Made by a program: the position numbers and the translations under genes. Under the pieces are notes generated by a model. It was not told the DNA's origin. It made no database searches and was given only the letters and a program-made list of their open reading frames with translations. Positions 22,989 to 32,823 of a DNA stretch of 64,000 nucleotides are shown here, in pieces. Within the stretch, counting starts at the first letter, position 1. Each line of letters begins with the position of its first letter. Where the stretch lies: positions 434,001 to 498,000 of the forward strand of contig NZ_JBHSYO010000003.1 of assembly GCF_042662685.1 (NCBI RefSeq), in the 5' to 3' direction. The stretch is from Pseudobowmanella zhangzhouensis (GTDB lineage Bacteria > Pseudomonadota > Gammaproteobacteria > Enterobacterales > Alteromonadaceae).

Positions 22989-25900
22989 CTAAGCATGCAG
23001 CTGGGAATAGATAACCCGAAGCGTAATCTGAATCGAATTTTTCACACTTGGCCAGAAAATATCGATGCTGTCGAAATCCTTGCGTTTGCACGCCTCGTCC
23101 ATACGATAAGCCATGTCTTTTAATGGCACAGAGTCGATACGGATCGCGATGTTCTGCAGCTTGCGCGCCGACTGCTGAATCTTAGCGATATCCTCATTCG
23201 CCATGGCTTTATCGCAGTTCTCCAGCATTTCCTGCAATTCAGTTAGCAACGCCTGCAACAATACCGGTACCGTTTCACCACTGGGGTGTTTTTGTAAGTA
23301 AGGCAATAAATCGAACCAGTCGCGCGGATTTTCCGGCATGGCAATGCGGGCAAATTCAGGCAATGGTGCGGCCTTTTCGGCGGCAGGAGCCGGATGCTCA
23401 TCTGGCTGTTCCTGTTGCGCCAATTCCAGCGCCTGTTCTTTCTCCGCCAACTGATCATTCAATGATGTAAGCGCCTGCTGGGTGTTATTTAACTGCTGCT
23501 CTTTGTCGGTCAGCGCCGCCTGACTTTGCTGCAACTGGGCTTGCAACGCCGCCAGTTGTTCGCTTAGTTCAGCCTGACTGGAGTCCTGTTCATTGAGATG
23601 TTGCTGCGAGTTTTGATATTCATCCCGCAGGCTCTGCAATTGCGCTTCCAACTCCCCCCTGGAGGATTGCAGTTCAGCGATTTCTGCTTCTCGTTGCTCC
23701 AGCTGCTCCTGTTGTTTCTTCAGTTGTTCAGCCAACGCTTTATGCTGCGCCTGAGTTTGCTGTAATTCCGCCTGCAAGCTATCTGATTGTGCCTGCTGGG
23801 CCTGCAGCTTAGACTGCAGATGTTGCTCGTCTTCGGCCGCATGACGCGCCTGCTCTTCGGCTTTTTGCAGTGCCTGCTGCTTGCGCTCTAACTCTTCCTG
23901 CATGGCCTGACGCTGGGCATCGGTATCCTGCAATACTTTTTGCAATTCATCTCGCTGCGCAAGTAATTCTGCCTGTTGTTTTTTCCACTGCTCATCCGAG
24001 CCAGCCAGCATCTGGCGCTGCTCGGCTGTTTGCTTTTGCAGTTCCTGCATGGCAGATGACAACTTCTGAATCTCTGCACTTCGCTGGGCCAACAGTTCTG
24101 CCGCCTGTTGCTCGCTCATTTGCAGCTGCTCTTTGGTATGCATGGCATCGTCGCGTACTTCTTCGATGCGCTGCTGCGCCTGAGCATGCTCTTCCCGCGC
24201 CATTTCCAGTTGATTTCGCGCTTTATCCAGCTGGGTCATTAACTCTTGTTGCTGATCCTGCCAACTCTCGGCACTACGCTGCTTCTCTTGACGCTCGCGT
24301 TCTGCTTGCTCCTGTACCTGAGATAACGCTTCATTCAACTTACGGATCTGTGCGGTACGCTCTGCCAGTAATTCTGCGGCTTTCTGCTCGATATCCTGTA
24401 GTTTCTGTTTAGATTGTGAGGCATCTTTCTGCACTTCATTGGCTTGTTTTTCTGCCCGTTCATGCTCTTCACGTGCCTGTTCTAACTGCACCTGCGCACG
24501 CTGCAGTTCTTCCTGCAATTGCGCCTGCTGCGCCTGCATTTGTGATGCTACTTGCTCACGCTCTTGCCTTGCCGCATCGGCCTGCGCCTGCATCGCCTCT
24601 AATTGTGCGGTAAGCGCACTGATCTGCTCGGTACGTTCGGCCAGCAAGGCAGCTGCACGCTGCTCACTGGCTTGTAACTGCTCACGGGTCTGCTGTGCTT
24701 CCAGCTGCATTTGTTCGATGCGCTGCTGCGCACCATCATGTTCTGCCCGGGCGGTTTCCAGTTGTTGCTGGGCCTGCTGGAGCTGGCCGTGCAGGGCTTC
24801 CTGCAATTCAGCAAACTGGGCTTTTTGCGCTTGCCACTGGGCGTTGTTTTCCAGCAGTTTTTCGGCCCGTTCGGCGGCAACCTGTTCAATCTCAGCCAAT
24901 TTGCCGCTGAGTTGCTGGTATTCATCCTGCTGGGCGCCCAGACGAGACTGGGCATCCTGATAAGCACGCTGCATGGTGGCGCGCTCCTGTGCGGCCTGCT
25001 CACTGGCTTTACGCAGATTACCCAATTGTTCCTGCAGTTTTTCACTGTTTTGCTCGGCGCTGTTTAATTGCGTGCGCAGCATCTCAATCTGTTCATTGGC
25101 CTGGGAAAGCTGCGTTTGTTTACTGGACGTCGCTTGCTGCTGTTGCTGCATTTGTTCACGCAGCGCCGCCAGTTGTTGTTCGCTTTCTTCACGGGTTTGT
25201 TGCAACGTATCGATGCGCTCTTCCGCTTCCTGCAATTCAGCCTGCGCCTGACGCAGGCGCTTTTCACTCTGCTGCATGGCATCGGCGATTTCACTGCGCT
25301 GCTGTTCCAGCGACATGACTTTCATGGCCTGTTGTTGAAGCTCCTGTTGCAATCGACCCCGTTGTTGCTGACTTTCTTCCAATTCTTCCTGGCTCTGACG
25401 AATTTGCTCTTGAGCCGCATCCAAATCGGCCAGCAGTTGCGCCTGAGTCTGTTGCAACTCTTCGTGCTTCTCATGCAGCGTGCTGATTTCACCCTGCATT
25501 TCCTGCTGTGTTTTTTCCGCCTGACTCAGCGCTTCAACTTTGTCTGCCAGCTGAGACTGACTGCGCTGCAACAAGGCTTCTTTGTCTGCCAGGCGTTTTT
25601 CTGCCGCCTGTTGCAGGTTCACTGCGGTTAAACGTTCTTCCTGAGCCTGTTTAATTTCCCTCAGGTCCTGCCACAAACACAGCACGCTTTGTAACTGATT
25701 GCCGTTAAACATCGGCACGTAAATACACTGACTGGGTAACACATGGCCATCGACACTATGCTCCCAGTTAATCCGCAATACCTGACCATCTTCAACCGCA
25801 TCCAACACCCGATTTTTCAATTCAAAGGCCTGTTGCTCTGTGCCATTGAGTTCAGGTGAGTAAGGGAATAAGCCCTGCCAGCTATCGTCGTCAGCAAAAC

Positions 25901-27665
25901 CGAAGAACTCACGCGCCGCCTGATTCATAAAGGTGAAGCCACTGTCTTCCATCATGGCGATGGGCAGCAAAGATTGCCCCAACAGGCTGTCGAATTGGTG
26001 TTTGGCGAAAAACTCATTACTGATATCACTGATCCAGCACAGGTACTGCTGTTTATCAGCGTCAAATACATCAATGTGCAACTGGCTGGGCAGGATTTCG
26101 TCACCAGCCATTTTTAATTTGGCCACATAGCCATGCAGCTGACCGTTGCGGTGCAATAACTTGGCCGCTTTAGCAGCGCGGTCGGCGTCACTGAACAGAT
26201 CATATATGGTGGTTTTACGCATCTGTTCCGGCGACATTTGCAGACGCTCAGCAAAGGTCTTATTCGCCTCAATGATCTGATCATCGGCATCCAGCATAAC
26301 CACGCCAAGTGGCGCTGAATCCAACATGTTTTTAAAGCGTTTTTGCGACGCCTCAGCGGCGCGTTTGGCTTGATTAGACTCGGTCACATCCTCAAACTGA
26401 CCGATATACCCAGCGACTTTGTCGTCGTTATTACGATAGGCGCGGACTTTAAACCTTACCTCCGCGGCTGGCATGTTATTGCGCTCGATGGTCGCTTCCT
26501 GCTGCATTCCACCAGCGATACTCAGCATCATCAGGTCATCCTGGGCGTGCATATCGCGAAATTGTTGCGGCATAAATTCCAACTCTTTGACCGTCTGACC
26601 CACCACCTGGTCGGCGCGCACCGAGAACAACTGCTCGAATAGGGTGTTGCATGCCTGGATCTCGCCAGACGCATCGGCCAGATAACAAGCGCCCGGACTG
26701 CCAGCCATGAGCGCGCTGAATTTATTCGACTCGTTGCTGGCGGTATTTTCCGCCTGGATCAAGTCTTGAATTGGCAGACACAATAATGCCAGCTGATCTT
26801 CACCCACATGCTGGCCAATAATACGTAACGGGACCTCATGTTCATCGTGTTTAAAGCGCACCCGAAAGTCTACCGGCTGGCCTTGCTTAAGCTGTTCAAA
26901 GGATTGCTTCCAGTTAAGCCAGTCTATCGGGCTAATCAGCTTCTGTAGCGTGGCGGCTTTGCCATTAATTTGCGCGGCTGTCAGGCCCAGCAAGGCAGCA
27001 AATTGCTCTGTGACACTCACCTCATCGGTTTTCGCATCGATATTCATGCGCGCTATCCCCAGCTCATCACATAGCTGCTGATTGACCGACAATTGGTGGG
27101 TCAGCGCATCAATTTTGCGTTGCGCCAGGCTGATATCAGACACCGACAAGATAATGTGTGCGTCTTCGATGGGGGAATCTAGAGGCGTAACCTGAATAGT
27201 CAAATGAATCTGACCGGCTAAATCCAGTTGTACCGTGGTAGATTTGCGTTGGGTAATGGCCTGCATAAGGGCATGTGAGGGATCAATTTTTAAGGTCGTA
27301 TCCAGCGTCTGCCCGCGCAGGTTGGCAAAGCTTTGACGCAGCAAGGTCGTCGCGCCTTTATTGGCATACACCACCTGATTGGCATCATTGAGGTGCACCC
27401 GACCTAAGGCAAAGTTATCTAACAACATCTGGCGGGTATCACGTTGCTGCTGCGCTTCATCACAAAGGCGCTGCGCGTTGCCCGCTTTGTTTTTTTGCAA
27501 CAAAAACATCACCAAAAACAGCAACGTTGCCGCCGCAAGGCCGGCAAAGGCGCCCAACAATACACCATCCGACTGGTTGCGCAACATCGCCACTGCCTGT
27601 CCTGGCATGGCTGTGCTCAGTAGCGCCAACCCAAATATTGCATTGATTCCTTTGTACTTATTCAT
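22989..27665 (-). CDS. Giant multi-PAS, coiled-coil signalling protein with degenerate Hpt-like C-terminus
   Basis: 1558 residues. In order: an N-terminal hydrophobic segment (1-26) and a membrane helix (about 33-56); then about five PAS domains (near 75, 195, 320, 446 and 565; e.g. MLDSAPLGVVMLDADDQIIE); a coiled coil of some 750 residues (about 670-1420) very rich in Gln, Glu and Ala; and a helical C-terminal domain (about 1435-1558). The coiled coil contains three 92-residue repeats (975-1066, 1067-1158, 1159-1250) that each contain a variant of AAELLAERTAQIRKL. The last domain looks like an Hpt bundle in which the phospho-acceptor motif AHKLKG reads ARKLQN. There is no kinase, GGDEF, EAL or methyl-accepting domain. 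It lies between recX and alaS and probably acts as a membrane sensor or scaffold. Function unknown. Confidence 0.8.
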   Translation of the reverse strand: MNKYKGINAIFGLALLSTAMPGQAVAMLRNQSDGVLLGAFAGLAAATLLFLVMFLLQKNKAGNAQRLCDEAQQQRDTRQMLLDNFALGRVHLNDANQVVYANKGATTLLRQSFANLRGQTLDTTLKIDPSHALMQAITQRKSTTVQLDLAGQIHLTIQVTPLDSPIEDAHIILSVSDISLAQRKIDALTHQLSVNQQLCDELGIARMNIDAKTDEVSVTEQFAALLGLTAAQINGKAATLQKLISPIDWLNWKQSFEQLKQGQPVDFRVRFKHDEHEVPLRIIGQHVGEDQLALLCLPIQDLIQAENTASNESNKFSALMAGSPGACYLADASGEIQACNTLFEQLFSVRADQVVGQTVKELEFMPQQFRDMHAQDDLMMLSIAGGMQQEATIERNNMPAAEVRFKVRAYRNNDDKVAGYIGQFEDVTESNQAKRAAEASQKRFKNMLDSAPLGVVMLDADDQIIEANKTFAERLQMSPEQMRKTTIYDLFSDADRAAKAAKLLHRNGQLHGYVAKLKMAGDEILPSQLHIDVFDADKQQYLCWISDISNEFFAKHQFDSLLGQSLLPIAMMEDSGFTFMNQAAREFFGFADDDSWQGLFPYSPELNGTEQQAFELKNRVLDAVEDGQVLRINWEHSVDGHVLPSQCIYVPMFNGNQLQSVLCLWQDLREIKQAQEERLTAVNLQQAAEKRLADKEALLQRSQSQLADKVEALSQAEKTQQEMQGEISTLHEKHEELQQTQAQLLADLDAAQEQIRQSQEELEESQQQRGRLQQELQQQAMKVMSLEQQRSEIADAMQQSEKRLRQAQAELQEAEERIDTLQQTREESEQQLAALREQMQQQQQATSSKQTQLSQANEQIEMLRTQLNSAEQNSEKLQEQLGNLRKASEQAAQERATMQRAYQDAQSRLGAQQDEYQQLSGKLAEIEQVAAERAEKLLENNAQWQAQKAQFAELQEALHGQLQQAQQQLETARAEHDGAQQRIEQMQLEAQQTREQLQASEQRAAALLAERTEQISALTAQLEAMQAQADAARQEREQVASQMQAQQAQLQEELQRAQVQLEQAREEHERAEKQANEVQKDASQSKQKLQDIEQKAAELLAERTAQIRKLNEALSQVQEQAERERQEKQRSAESWQDQQQELMTQLDKARNQLEMAREEHAQAQQRIEEVRDDAMHTKEQLQMSEQQAAELLAQRSAEIQKLSSAMQELQKQTAEQRQMLAGSDEQWKKQQAELLAQRDELQKVLQDTDAQRQAMQEELERKQQALQKAEEQARHAAEDEQHLQSKLQAQQAQSDSLQAELQQTQAQHKALAEQLKKQQEQLEQREAEIAELQSSRGELEAQLQSLRDEYQNSQQHLNEQDSSQAELSEQLAALQAQLQQSQAALTDKEQQLNNTQQALTSLNDQLAEKEQALELAQQEQPDEHPAPAAEKAAPLPEFARIAMPENPRDWFDLLPYLQKHPSGETVPVLLQALLTELQEMLENCDKAMANEDIAKIQQSARKLQNIAIRIDSVPLKDMAYRMDEACKRKDFDSIDIFWPSVKNSIQITLRVIYSQLHA
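23916..24743 (-). repeat. Three in-frame 276-bp repeats inside the giant PAS gene
   Basis: The translated units start at E975 (EHDGAQQRIE), E1067 (EHERAEKQAN) and E1159 (EHAQAQQRIE), and each is exactly 92 residues long, with the shared core AA(A/E)LLA(E/Q)R(T/S) at position 30-38 of each unit. Partial similarity (NAQWQAQKAQFAEL) extends upstream. The DNA copies have diverged considerably, so the duplication is old and the length has been kept. Confidence 0.8.
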
Positions 27666-27800
27666 GCGGATCCCACCCAGCGTATCTATTACGTCAGCAT
27701 ACGCGGCCTGTTAAAAAATAAAAATAGTGTGAAAATCCAACAGGATATCTGAATTAATACCTTTGGAATGAAGAGTGTAGTCGAGTGGACAGGGTTGCGC

Positions 27801-28277
27801 TTAGCGATGGTATTTACATGGGCAGGCAAATTGGATTTGGTCGGTGGTGAACCCTTTACTTTGCAACAGGCGCTGATGTTGCTGTTTTTGTTTCAGAGTC
27901 AGACTGCCTGGCTCACCAAAACGTCGATCATGGGTCTGTTTCGCCAGCTCAAACCAGTCAACGTCTTGTTCGCCTATCGCCGCATTGATCAACTCGTCAC
28001 TGATTTGTTGCATACGCAGCTCATACCGAATCCGCACTTCACCCTGCCCTCTGGCAATGCGCTGACGCACAAATTGCTCGGTAAAGCGAATGTCATTTTG
28101 CCAGTTGCGCTGCTGAAAATCGGCTAATTCGGTTTGCACGATGGTCATATCAAAGCCACGCATTTGCATCTTCTGCCGAACCTCCGCCTCGCTGTGCTCG
28201 CGTCGGGCCAGCATTCTTAAAATCGTGTCGCGAATACGCTGTCGGTCAGTGCGTTGTTCAGGAGATAAAGGCTTCAC
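27801..28277 (-). CDS. recX: Regulatory protein RecX
   Basis: 158 residues with the three-helix repeats of RecX: ILRMLARREHSEAEVRQKMQ, RNWQNDIRFTEQFVRQRIAR and GEVRIRYELRMQQISDELIN. RecX caps RecA filaments and limits recombination and SOS. In most Gammaproteobacteria recX directly follows recA; here the upstream neighbour is a divergent gene on the plus strand, and no recA is within the window. No LexA box was recognised upstream. Confidence 0.92.
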   Translation of the reverse strand: MKPLSPEQRTDRQRIRDTILRMLARREHSEAEVRQKMQMRGFDMTIVQTELADFQQRNWQNDIRFTEQFVRQRIARGQGEVRIRYELRMQQISDELINAAIGEQDVDWFELAKQTHDRRFGEPGSLTLKQKQQHQRLLQSKGFTTDQIQFACPCKYHR

Positions 28278-28313
28278 TTTAAACAGCCATGGGGTGTAAT
28301 GTGTGCATAGTGT

Positions 28314-29438
28314 ATGTATCGGGCGCTAAGTTACAACCCTATGACCTGGCAGTGGACAGCAACGACGCAACATATCGCCCCCCATGAAAACGGCGATACT
28401 CCATTCCATAAACTGCAATTTCTGCATTTACTGGAGCAAAGCGGTTGTCTGTCAGAAGACAGCGGATGGCAGCCTTGCGTGCTGACTCACGGCAATGGCA
28501 GTGTCGTGCCGTTTTTCGAAAAACAACACAGCTATGGCGAGTTTGTCTTCGATTGGAGCTGGGCGGATGCCTATCACCAAAACGGCTTGTCTTATTACCC
28601 CAAACTGGTGGCTACCACACCTTATACACCGGTAGCGGGCCAGCGAATTTTTGGTAATGCGGAATTAGCTGAAATTTGCCAGCAGACTGACCTGCGCCAG
28701 GCCAGAACCCGGTACTCTTCTGTTCACTGGTTATTTATCTCATCCGAACTACAACAGGAATTATCTGAACATGGCTATGTTGGCCGGCACAGTGTGCAGT
28801 TTCACTGGCAACACCGCGGCTACCGTGACTTTGACGATTTTCTTGACTCCTTTACCTCCAGAAAGCGAAAGTCCACCAGAAAAGAACGCAGCCAGCTAAT
28901 TCAGGCTGGGATCCGCACAGCCAGAAAAGTTGCCAGTGAAATCGATGATGACGATGTGGACTTTTTTTATCGCTGCTATCGGCATACCTATTTGAAACGC
29001 AGTGGTCACCAGGGGTATCTGTCCAGAGCGTTTTTCGGTTTGCTCCTGCAACACTATGCGCAGCATCTAATGCTGGTTATGGCGTACAGGGAAGACCTGC
29101 CCGTCGCCAGTGCGCTGTTTTTATTCGATGAAAACGGTTTATATGGACGCTACTGGGGCGCTCTGGAGTCGATTCCGGGCCTGCACTTTGAATGCTGTTT
29201 ATACCAGGGTATCGAGTTTTGTTTGCAACAAAATATTCCCCACTTCAACCCCGGAACCCAAGGTGAACACAAAATATTACGCGGTTTCGAGCCGGTATGG
29301 TGTTACTCCGCACATAAACTCTATCACCCGGATTTTGCCAGTGCCGTGAAGCGTTTCTGCCAGCAGGAAAGCGCACAACTGGCGCTTTATAAACAGCAAG
29401 CAGAATTACTGCTTCCTTTCAAAACACCGAGTTACTGA
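28314..29438 (+). CDS. PF04339 (DUF482) 'peptidoglycan biosynthesis'-type GNAT-fold protein
   Basis: 374 residues, the usual length of this family. Visible family marks are FLHLLEQSGCLSEDSGWQPC near the N-terminus, YGEFVFDWSWADAY, YYPKLVATTPYTPVAGQRI, SFTSRKRKSTRKERSQL, and FNPGTQGEHKILRGFEPVWC near the C-terminus. The family shares the double GNAT fold of FemAB-type aminoacyl transferases, but its true reaction is unknown. The start is uncertain: ATG at 28314 or at 28341, neither with a good ribosome binding site. It is divergent from recX with a 36 nt gap. Confidence 0.85.
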   Translation: MYRALSYNPMTWQWTATTQHIAPHENGDTPFHKLQFLHLLEQSGCLSEDSGWQPCVLTHGNGSVVPFFEKQHSYGEFVFDWSWADAYHQNGLSYYPKLVATTPYTPVAGQRIFGNAELAEICQQTDLRQARTRYSSVHWLFISSELQQELSEHGYVGRHSVQFHWQHRGYRDFDDFLDSFTSRKRKSTRKERSQLIQAGIRTARKVASEIDDDDVDFFYRCYRHTYLKRSGHQGYLSRAFFGLLLQHYAQHLMLVMAYREDLPVASALFLFDENGLYGRYWGALESIPGLHFECCLYQGIEFCLQQNIPHFNPGTQGEHKILRGFEPVWCYSAHKLYHPDFASAVKRFCQQESAQLALYKQQAELLLPFKTPSY

Positions 29439-29516
29439 TTTCGTGACAACATATTGAGTCTTATTGCAAAAGCGTTTAGCCTGCGGACACAAAAATAAGC
29501 TTTCAAGGATGATGAT

Positions 29517-31433
29517 ATGAGATATACATTGTTGACGTTTGCATGTTTGTTTTTGGCATTTAACGGCCATGCAAGCAATAAAGATTGGGAACTATATTCC
29601 CAACAGCCCCTCATTGAGCAACCAGCAATCTCCCCCAATGGGCAAGTTATTGCAACGGTTTACAACACACCAGATGGTCCAACCGTTGCGCTTGCGCCAT
29701 TTGCAACGATGGACTTCAGTATTGTTGCGCGTTTGAAGAAAAATCGTGACCGCATTGACTTTATTCGTTGGTCTGGAAACAAATACATCATTATTGGTAC
29801 AAGTTATCCTGAGTACTTTAACGGTCAACATTTTCGTGTATCCCGCCTTTACTCAGTTGACGTAAATAGCGGTAATACTTTACCTCTCTCTGCTCGCCGT
29901 TTTCAGGATGCCCGCTGGTACCGCATTCAATCGTTTAATCTGGTTAGTGCCCTGAAAAATGACGAAGAACACGCTCTGGTCGCAACCTATGACGACAAGG
30001 ACCGAGCATATTCTGTGTTCAAAGTGTCATTATCTGAGGGCTCATTTGACAAAATCCAAAACAATTATGAAGACATCAACAGTTGGACCGCAGATCAAGC
30101 TGGGATTGTGCGAATAGGTGTTTCCACCAAAAAAGAAGACGATAAATTCATCTACTCCATATGGTATCGAGCTAGCGCAGATCAGGAGATGACTAAGATT
30201 CATACCCACGTAGTTGGGGACGACAATACCTTCTCTATCATTGGGCTGAATCAAAGTGGCGATAAAGCTTATGTGATGTCTGACCGAGAGACCGGTCGCG
30301 AGAGTTTATGGTTATATGATATTAACCGCGGCGAATTTGAGTCGTTGCTAATGAGCAACGACCGCTATGATCTCAGTGGTGGTCTGAAAAACAGTCAGGG
30401 AGAATTGATAGGAACTTATTATTACGACGATTTTTTGCGCACCCATTACTTTGATGATGCTGACAGCCAACTAGAGAAATTAGTCAGCGGCTCTTTACCT
30501 GGAAAAGAAATTTCTATCGCAAGCTATAGCGCTGATAAAAAGCGTCTGTTAGTGGCGGCAACAAGTGATAGCCAAGTGCCTGTCTACTATTGGTTTGATC
30601 TGGCAAAGCGCAGAGGTGGCGCCTGGCTATCTCAATATCCGTATCTAATGCAAAAAACCTTTTCAGCGGTTGAAAATATTACCTTTGAGGCCTCCGATGG
30701 CATGACCGTTTCCGGTTACCTGACTATGCCAAACGGCGTGAAAAAGCCGAAACTCATTGTTATGCCGCATGGCGGACCACACTCCAGAGATTACAAATAC
30801 TTCAATCCGTTTGTACAATTTTTAGCTAATTCAGGATATGCGGTGCTGCAGATTAATTTCCGTGGCTCTTCTGGTTTCGGTTCAGCGTTTGAGGTAGCTG
30901 GATACTATCAGTGGGGCAAACGCATGCAGCAGGATGTATATGATGGTATGGACTGGCTGATTAGCACCGGACGTGTATCCGAGGACAAGGCCTGTGCCGT
31001 CGGAGCGAGCTATGGTGGTTACTGGGCTTTAACAGCTGCCTTTCAACAACCCGATCGCTTTGATTGTATTGTGAGTATCGCCGGAATTTCGGACGTACAG
31101 GATTTAGTGTCGGATCGAGAGCGTCGCGACTATTTCTCTGGACATATTATCAACGACGATAATGAAGAGACAGTTGAAGCAGCAATAGCAGAGTTAGCTG
31201 ATGTTTCCGCCATCAACCATATCAGCAAAATAAAGGCCCCAATGCTTCTGATCCACGGAACAAAAGACACCAGAGTCCCGTACGCACAATCAAAAGAATT
31301 TTACGAACAAGCCAAACGCAAAATAGATATCGAATACATTGAAGTAAAAGATGGTACTCACTTTTTTGATGACAACGAAAGTAATCAAATTAGGTACAAA
31401 GCTATTAGTGAGTTTTTATCCGACCACTTATAA
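29517..31433 (+). CDS. S9 family prolyl-oligopeptidase-type exported peptidase
   Basis: 638 residues with signal peptide MRYTLLTFACLFLAFNGHAS. The first two thirds form a propeller-like region (repeated SGDKAYVMSDRETGRESLWL-type strands). The C-terminal third is an alpha/beta hydrolase with the nucleophile in GASYGGYWAL (Ser about 498), Asp in GTKDTRVPYAQS (about 584) and His in KDGTHFF (about 614). It probably cleaves peptides in the periplasm. Ribosome binding site AAGGATGATGAT. Base composition looks more AT-rich than the neighbours by eye; it is monocistronic with its own terminator, so recent acquisition is possible. Confidence 0.92.
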   Translation: MRYTLLTFACLFLAFNGHASNKDWELYSQQPLIEQPAISPNGQVIATVYNTPDGPTVALAPFATMDFSIVARLKKNRDRIDFIRWSGNKYIIIGTSYPEYFNGQHFRVSRLYSVDVNSGNTLPLSARRFQDARWYRIQSFNLVSALKNDEEHALVATYDDKDRAYSVFKVSLSEGSFDKIQNNYEDINSWTADQAGIVRIGVSTKKEDDKFIYSIWYRASADQEMTKIHTHVVGDDNTFSIIGLNQSGDKAYVMSDRETGRESLWLYDINRGEFESLLMSNDRYDLSGGLKNSQGELIGTYYYDDFLRTHYFDDADSQLEKLVSGSLPGKEISIASYSADKKRLLVAATSDSQVPVYYWFDLAKRRGGAWLSQYPYLMQKTFSAVENITFEASDGMTVSGYLTMPNGVKKPKLIVMPHGGPHSRDYKYFNPFVQFLANSGYAVLQINFRGSSGFGSAFEVAGYYQWGKRMQQDVYDGMDWLISTGRVSEDKACAVGASYGGYWALTAAFQQPDRFDCIVSIAGISDVQDLVSDRERRDYFSGHIINDDNEETVEAAIAELADVSAINHISKIKAPMLLIHGTKDTRVPYAQSKEFYEQAKRKIDIEYIEVKDGTHFFDDNESNQIRYKAISEFLSDHL

Positions 31434-31454
31434 AAATGGTTCAGTATTGCTACC

Positions 31455-31485
31455 AAAAAATGCCGGCTTTATGCCGGCATTTTAA
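31455..31485 (+). terminator. Rho-independent terminator of the S9 peptidase gene
   Basis: AAAATGCCGGC-TTTAT-GCCGGCATTTT, followed by AATTTTC, 22 nt after the stop. The A- and T-runs on both sides also allow function on the minus strand. Confidence 0.88.
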
Positions 31486-31580
31486 TTTTCCAGTATTCCC
31501 GTTTGATTTGATTACCATCATCTTCATCTCCGCTAACGATCGGGCATAATGAGACGCCTACGATAAAAAAGGATCCATTT

Positions 31581-32753
31581 ATGCGCGCCGGCTTCGATAT
31601 TTTTGACCCGTTTCTACTCAGAGACCAGCTAAGTGAAGAAGAAAATCTGGTGTGGCAGCACGCCCGCAAGTTCTGCAAGACAGAGTTATTGCCCGGCATT
31701 ATAGAAGCCAATCGCCATGAAGTGTTTGACCGCGATTTGTTTTATCGCTTTGGTGAAGCAGGCTTTTTAGGCTGCACGCTACCGGAGGAATATGGCTGCG
31801 CGGGACTAAATCATGTCAGCTATGGCTTAATTGCCCATGAAGTGGAGCGAATCGACAGTGGTTATCGCAGTGCGTTTTCGGTGCAATCTTCACTGGTGAT
31901 GTATCCCATCTTTGCGTTTGGCAGCGAGAGTCAGCGGCACAAATATTTACCTAAACTGGCCACTGGCGAATGGGTCGGTTGCTTTGGCTTAACTGAGCCA
32001 AATGCCGGCTCTGATCCGGCCTCAATGCAGACTCATGCCAAAGCGGTGGAAGGTGGCTTTTTACTCAACGGCAGTAAAATGTGGATCACCAACTCGCCGA
32101 TTGCCGATGTCTTTGTGGTATGGGCCAAACTCAATGGTGAAATTCGCGGGTTTGTGCTGGAAAAAGATATGCCGGGGCTTAGCGCTCCGAAAATAGAAGG
32201 CAAGTTCTCGCTACGGGCGTCTATCACAGGTGAAATCGTCATGCATGATGTATTCGTGCCTGATGAGAATATTTTTCCCGACGTTAAAGGCCTCAAAGGC
32301 CCATTCAGTTGTTTGAACAAAGCCCGCTATGGCATCGCCTGGGGTGCGATGGGAGCCGCCGGATTTTGCTTTGAGCAGGCCAGGCGCTACACCCTGGAGC
32401 GTAATCAGTTTGGCCGGCCGCTGGCGGCTAACCAGTTGGTACAAAAAAAGCTGGCCGATATGCAAACCGAGATTGGACTGGGGTTACAGGGCGCGCTGCA
32501 AATGGGTCGCCTAATGGATGCCGGTAATTGTCCGGTTGAACTGGTGTCCATGCTTAAACGCAATAACTGTGGCAAAGCGCTGGATATCGCTCGTGTCGCA
32601 AGAGATATGCATGGTGGCAATGGAATCAGTGATGAATTCCATGTGATTCGCCATGCCATGAATTTAGAGGCGGTTAACACCTATGAAGGCACCCATGACG
32701 TGCATGCACTCATTTTAGGACGAGCGATTACCGGATTGGCGGCATTTTGTTAA
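31581..32753 (+). CDS. gcdH: Acyl-CoA dehydrogenase, glutaryl-CoA dehydrogenase type
   Basis: 390 residues. The opening (FDPFLLRDQLSEEENLVWQHARKFC) is characteristic of glutaryl-CoA dehydrogenase. FAD and substrate motifs follow: CFGLTEPNAGSDPASM, GSKMWITNSPIADVFVVWAK and GIAWGAMGAAGFCFEQARRY. The catalytic Glu lies in NTYEGTHDVHALILGRAITG (about residue 368). It oxidises and decarboxylates glutaryl-CoA to crotonyl-CoA in lysine and tryptophan breakdown. AAGGATCC precedes the ATG. No other gene of that pathway is next to it. Confidence 0.9.
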   Translation: MRAGFDIFDPFLLRDQLSEEENLVWQHARKFCKTELLPGIIEANRHEVFDRDLFYRFGEAGFLGCTLPEEYGCAGLNHVSYGLIAHEVERIDSGYRSAFSVQSSLVMYPIFAFGSESQRHKYLPKLATGEWVGCFGLTEPNAGSDPASMQTHAKAVEGGFLLNGSKMWITNSPIADVFVVWAKLNGEIRGFVLEKDMPGLSAPKIEGKFSLRASITGEIVMHDVFVPDENIFPDVKGLKGPFSCLNKARYGIAWGAMGAAGFCFEQARRYTLERNQFGRPLAANQLVQKKLADMQTEIGLGLQGALQMGRLMDAGNCPVELVSMLKRNNCGKALDIARVARDMHGGNGISDEFHVIRHAMNLEAVNTYEGTHDVHALILGRAITGLAAFC

Positions 32754-32823
32754 TCACTTAACGTTGACCTTTATGAACAGTGAACTAGCCTGATAACAGT
32801 CCGCTTGGTTTCAGGAGGCAAAT

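Noticed and set aside
23870..25631. Several plus-strand frames of 90-187 residues, rich in Cys, Ala, Leu and Phe
   Set aside because: They are antisense shadows of the Gln/Glu/Ala-rich coiled coil of the giant PAS gene; such codon bias leaves stop-free frames on the other strand.
28278..28330. LexA box upstream of recX
   Set aside because: No CTG-N10-CAG dyad of acceptable quality was found in the short gap.
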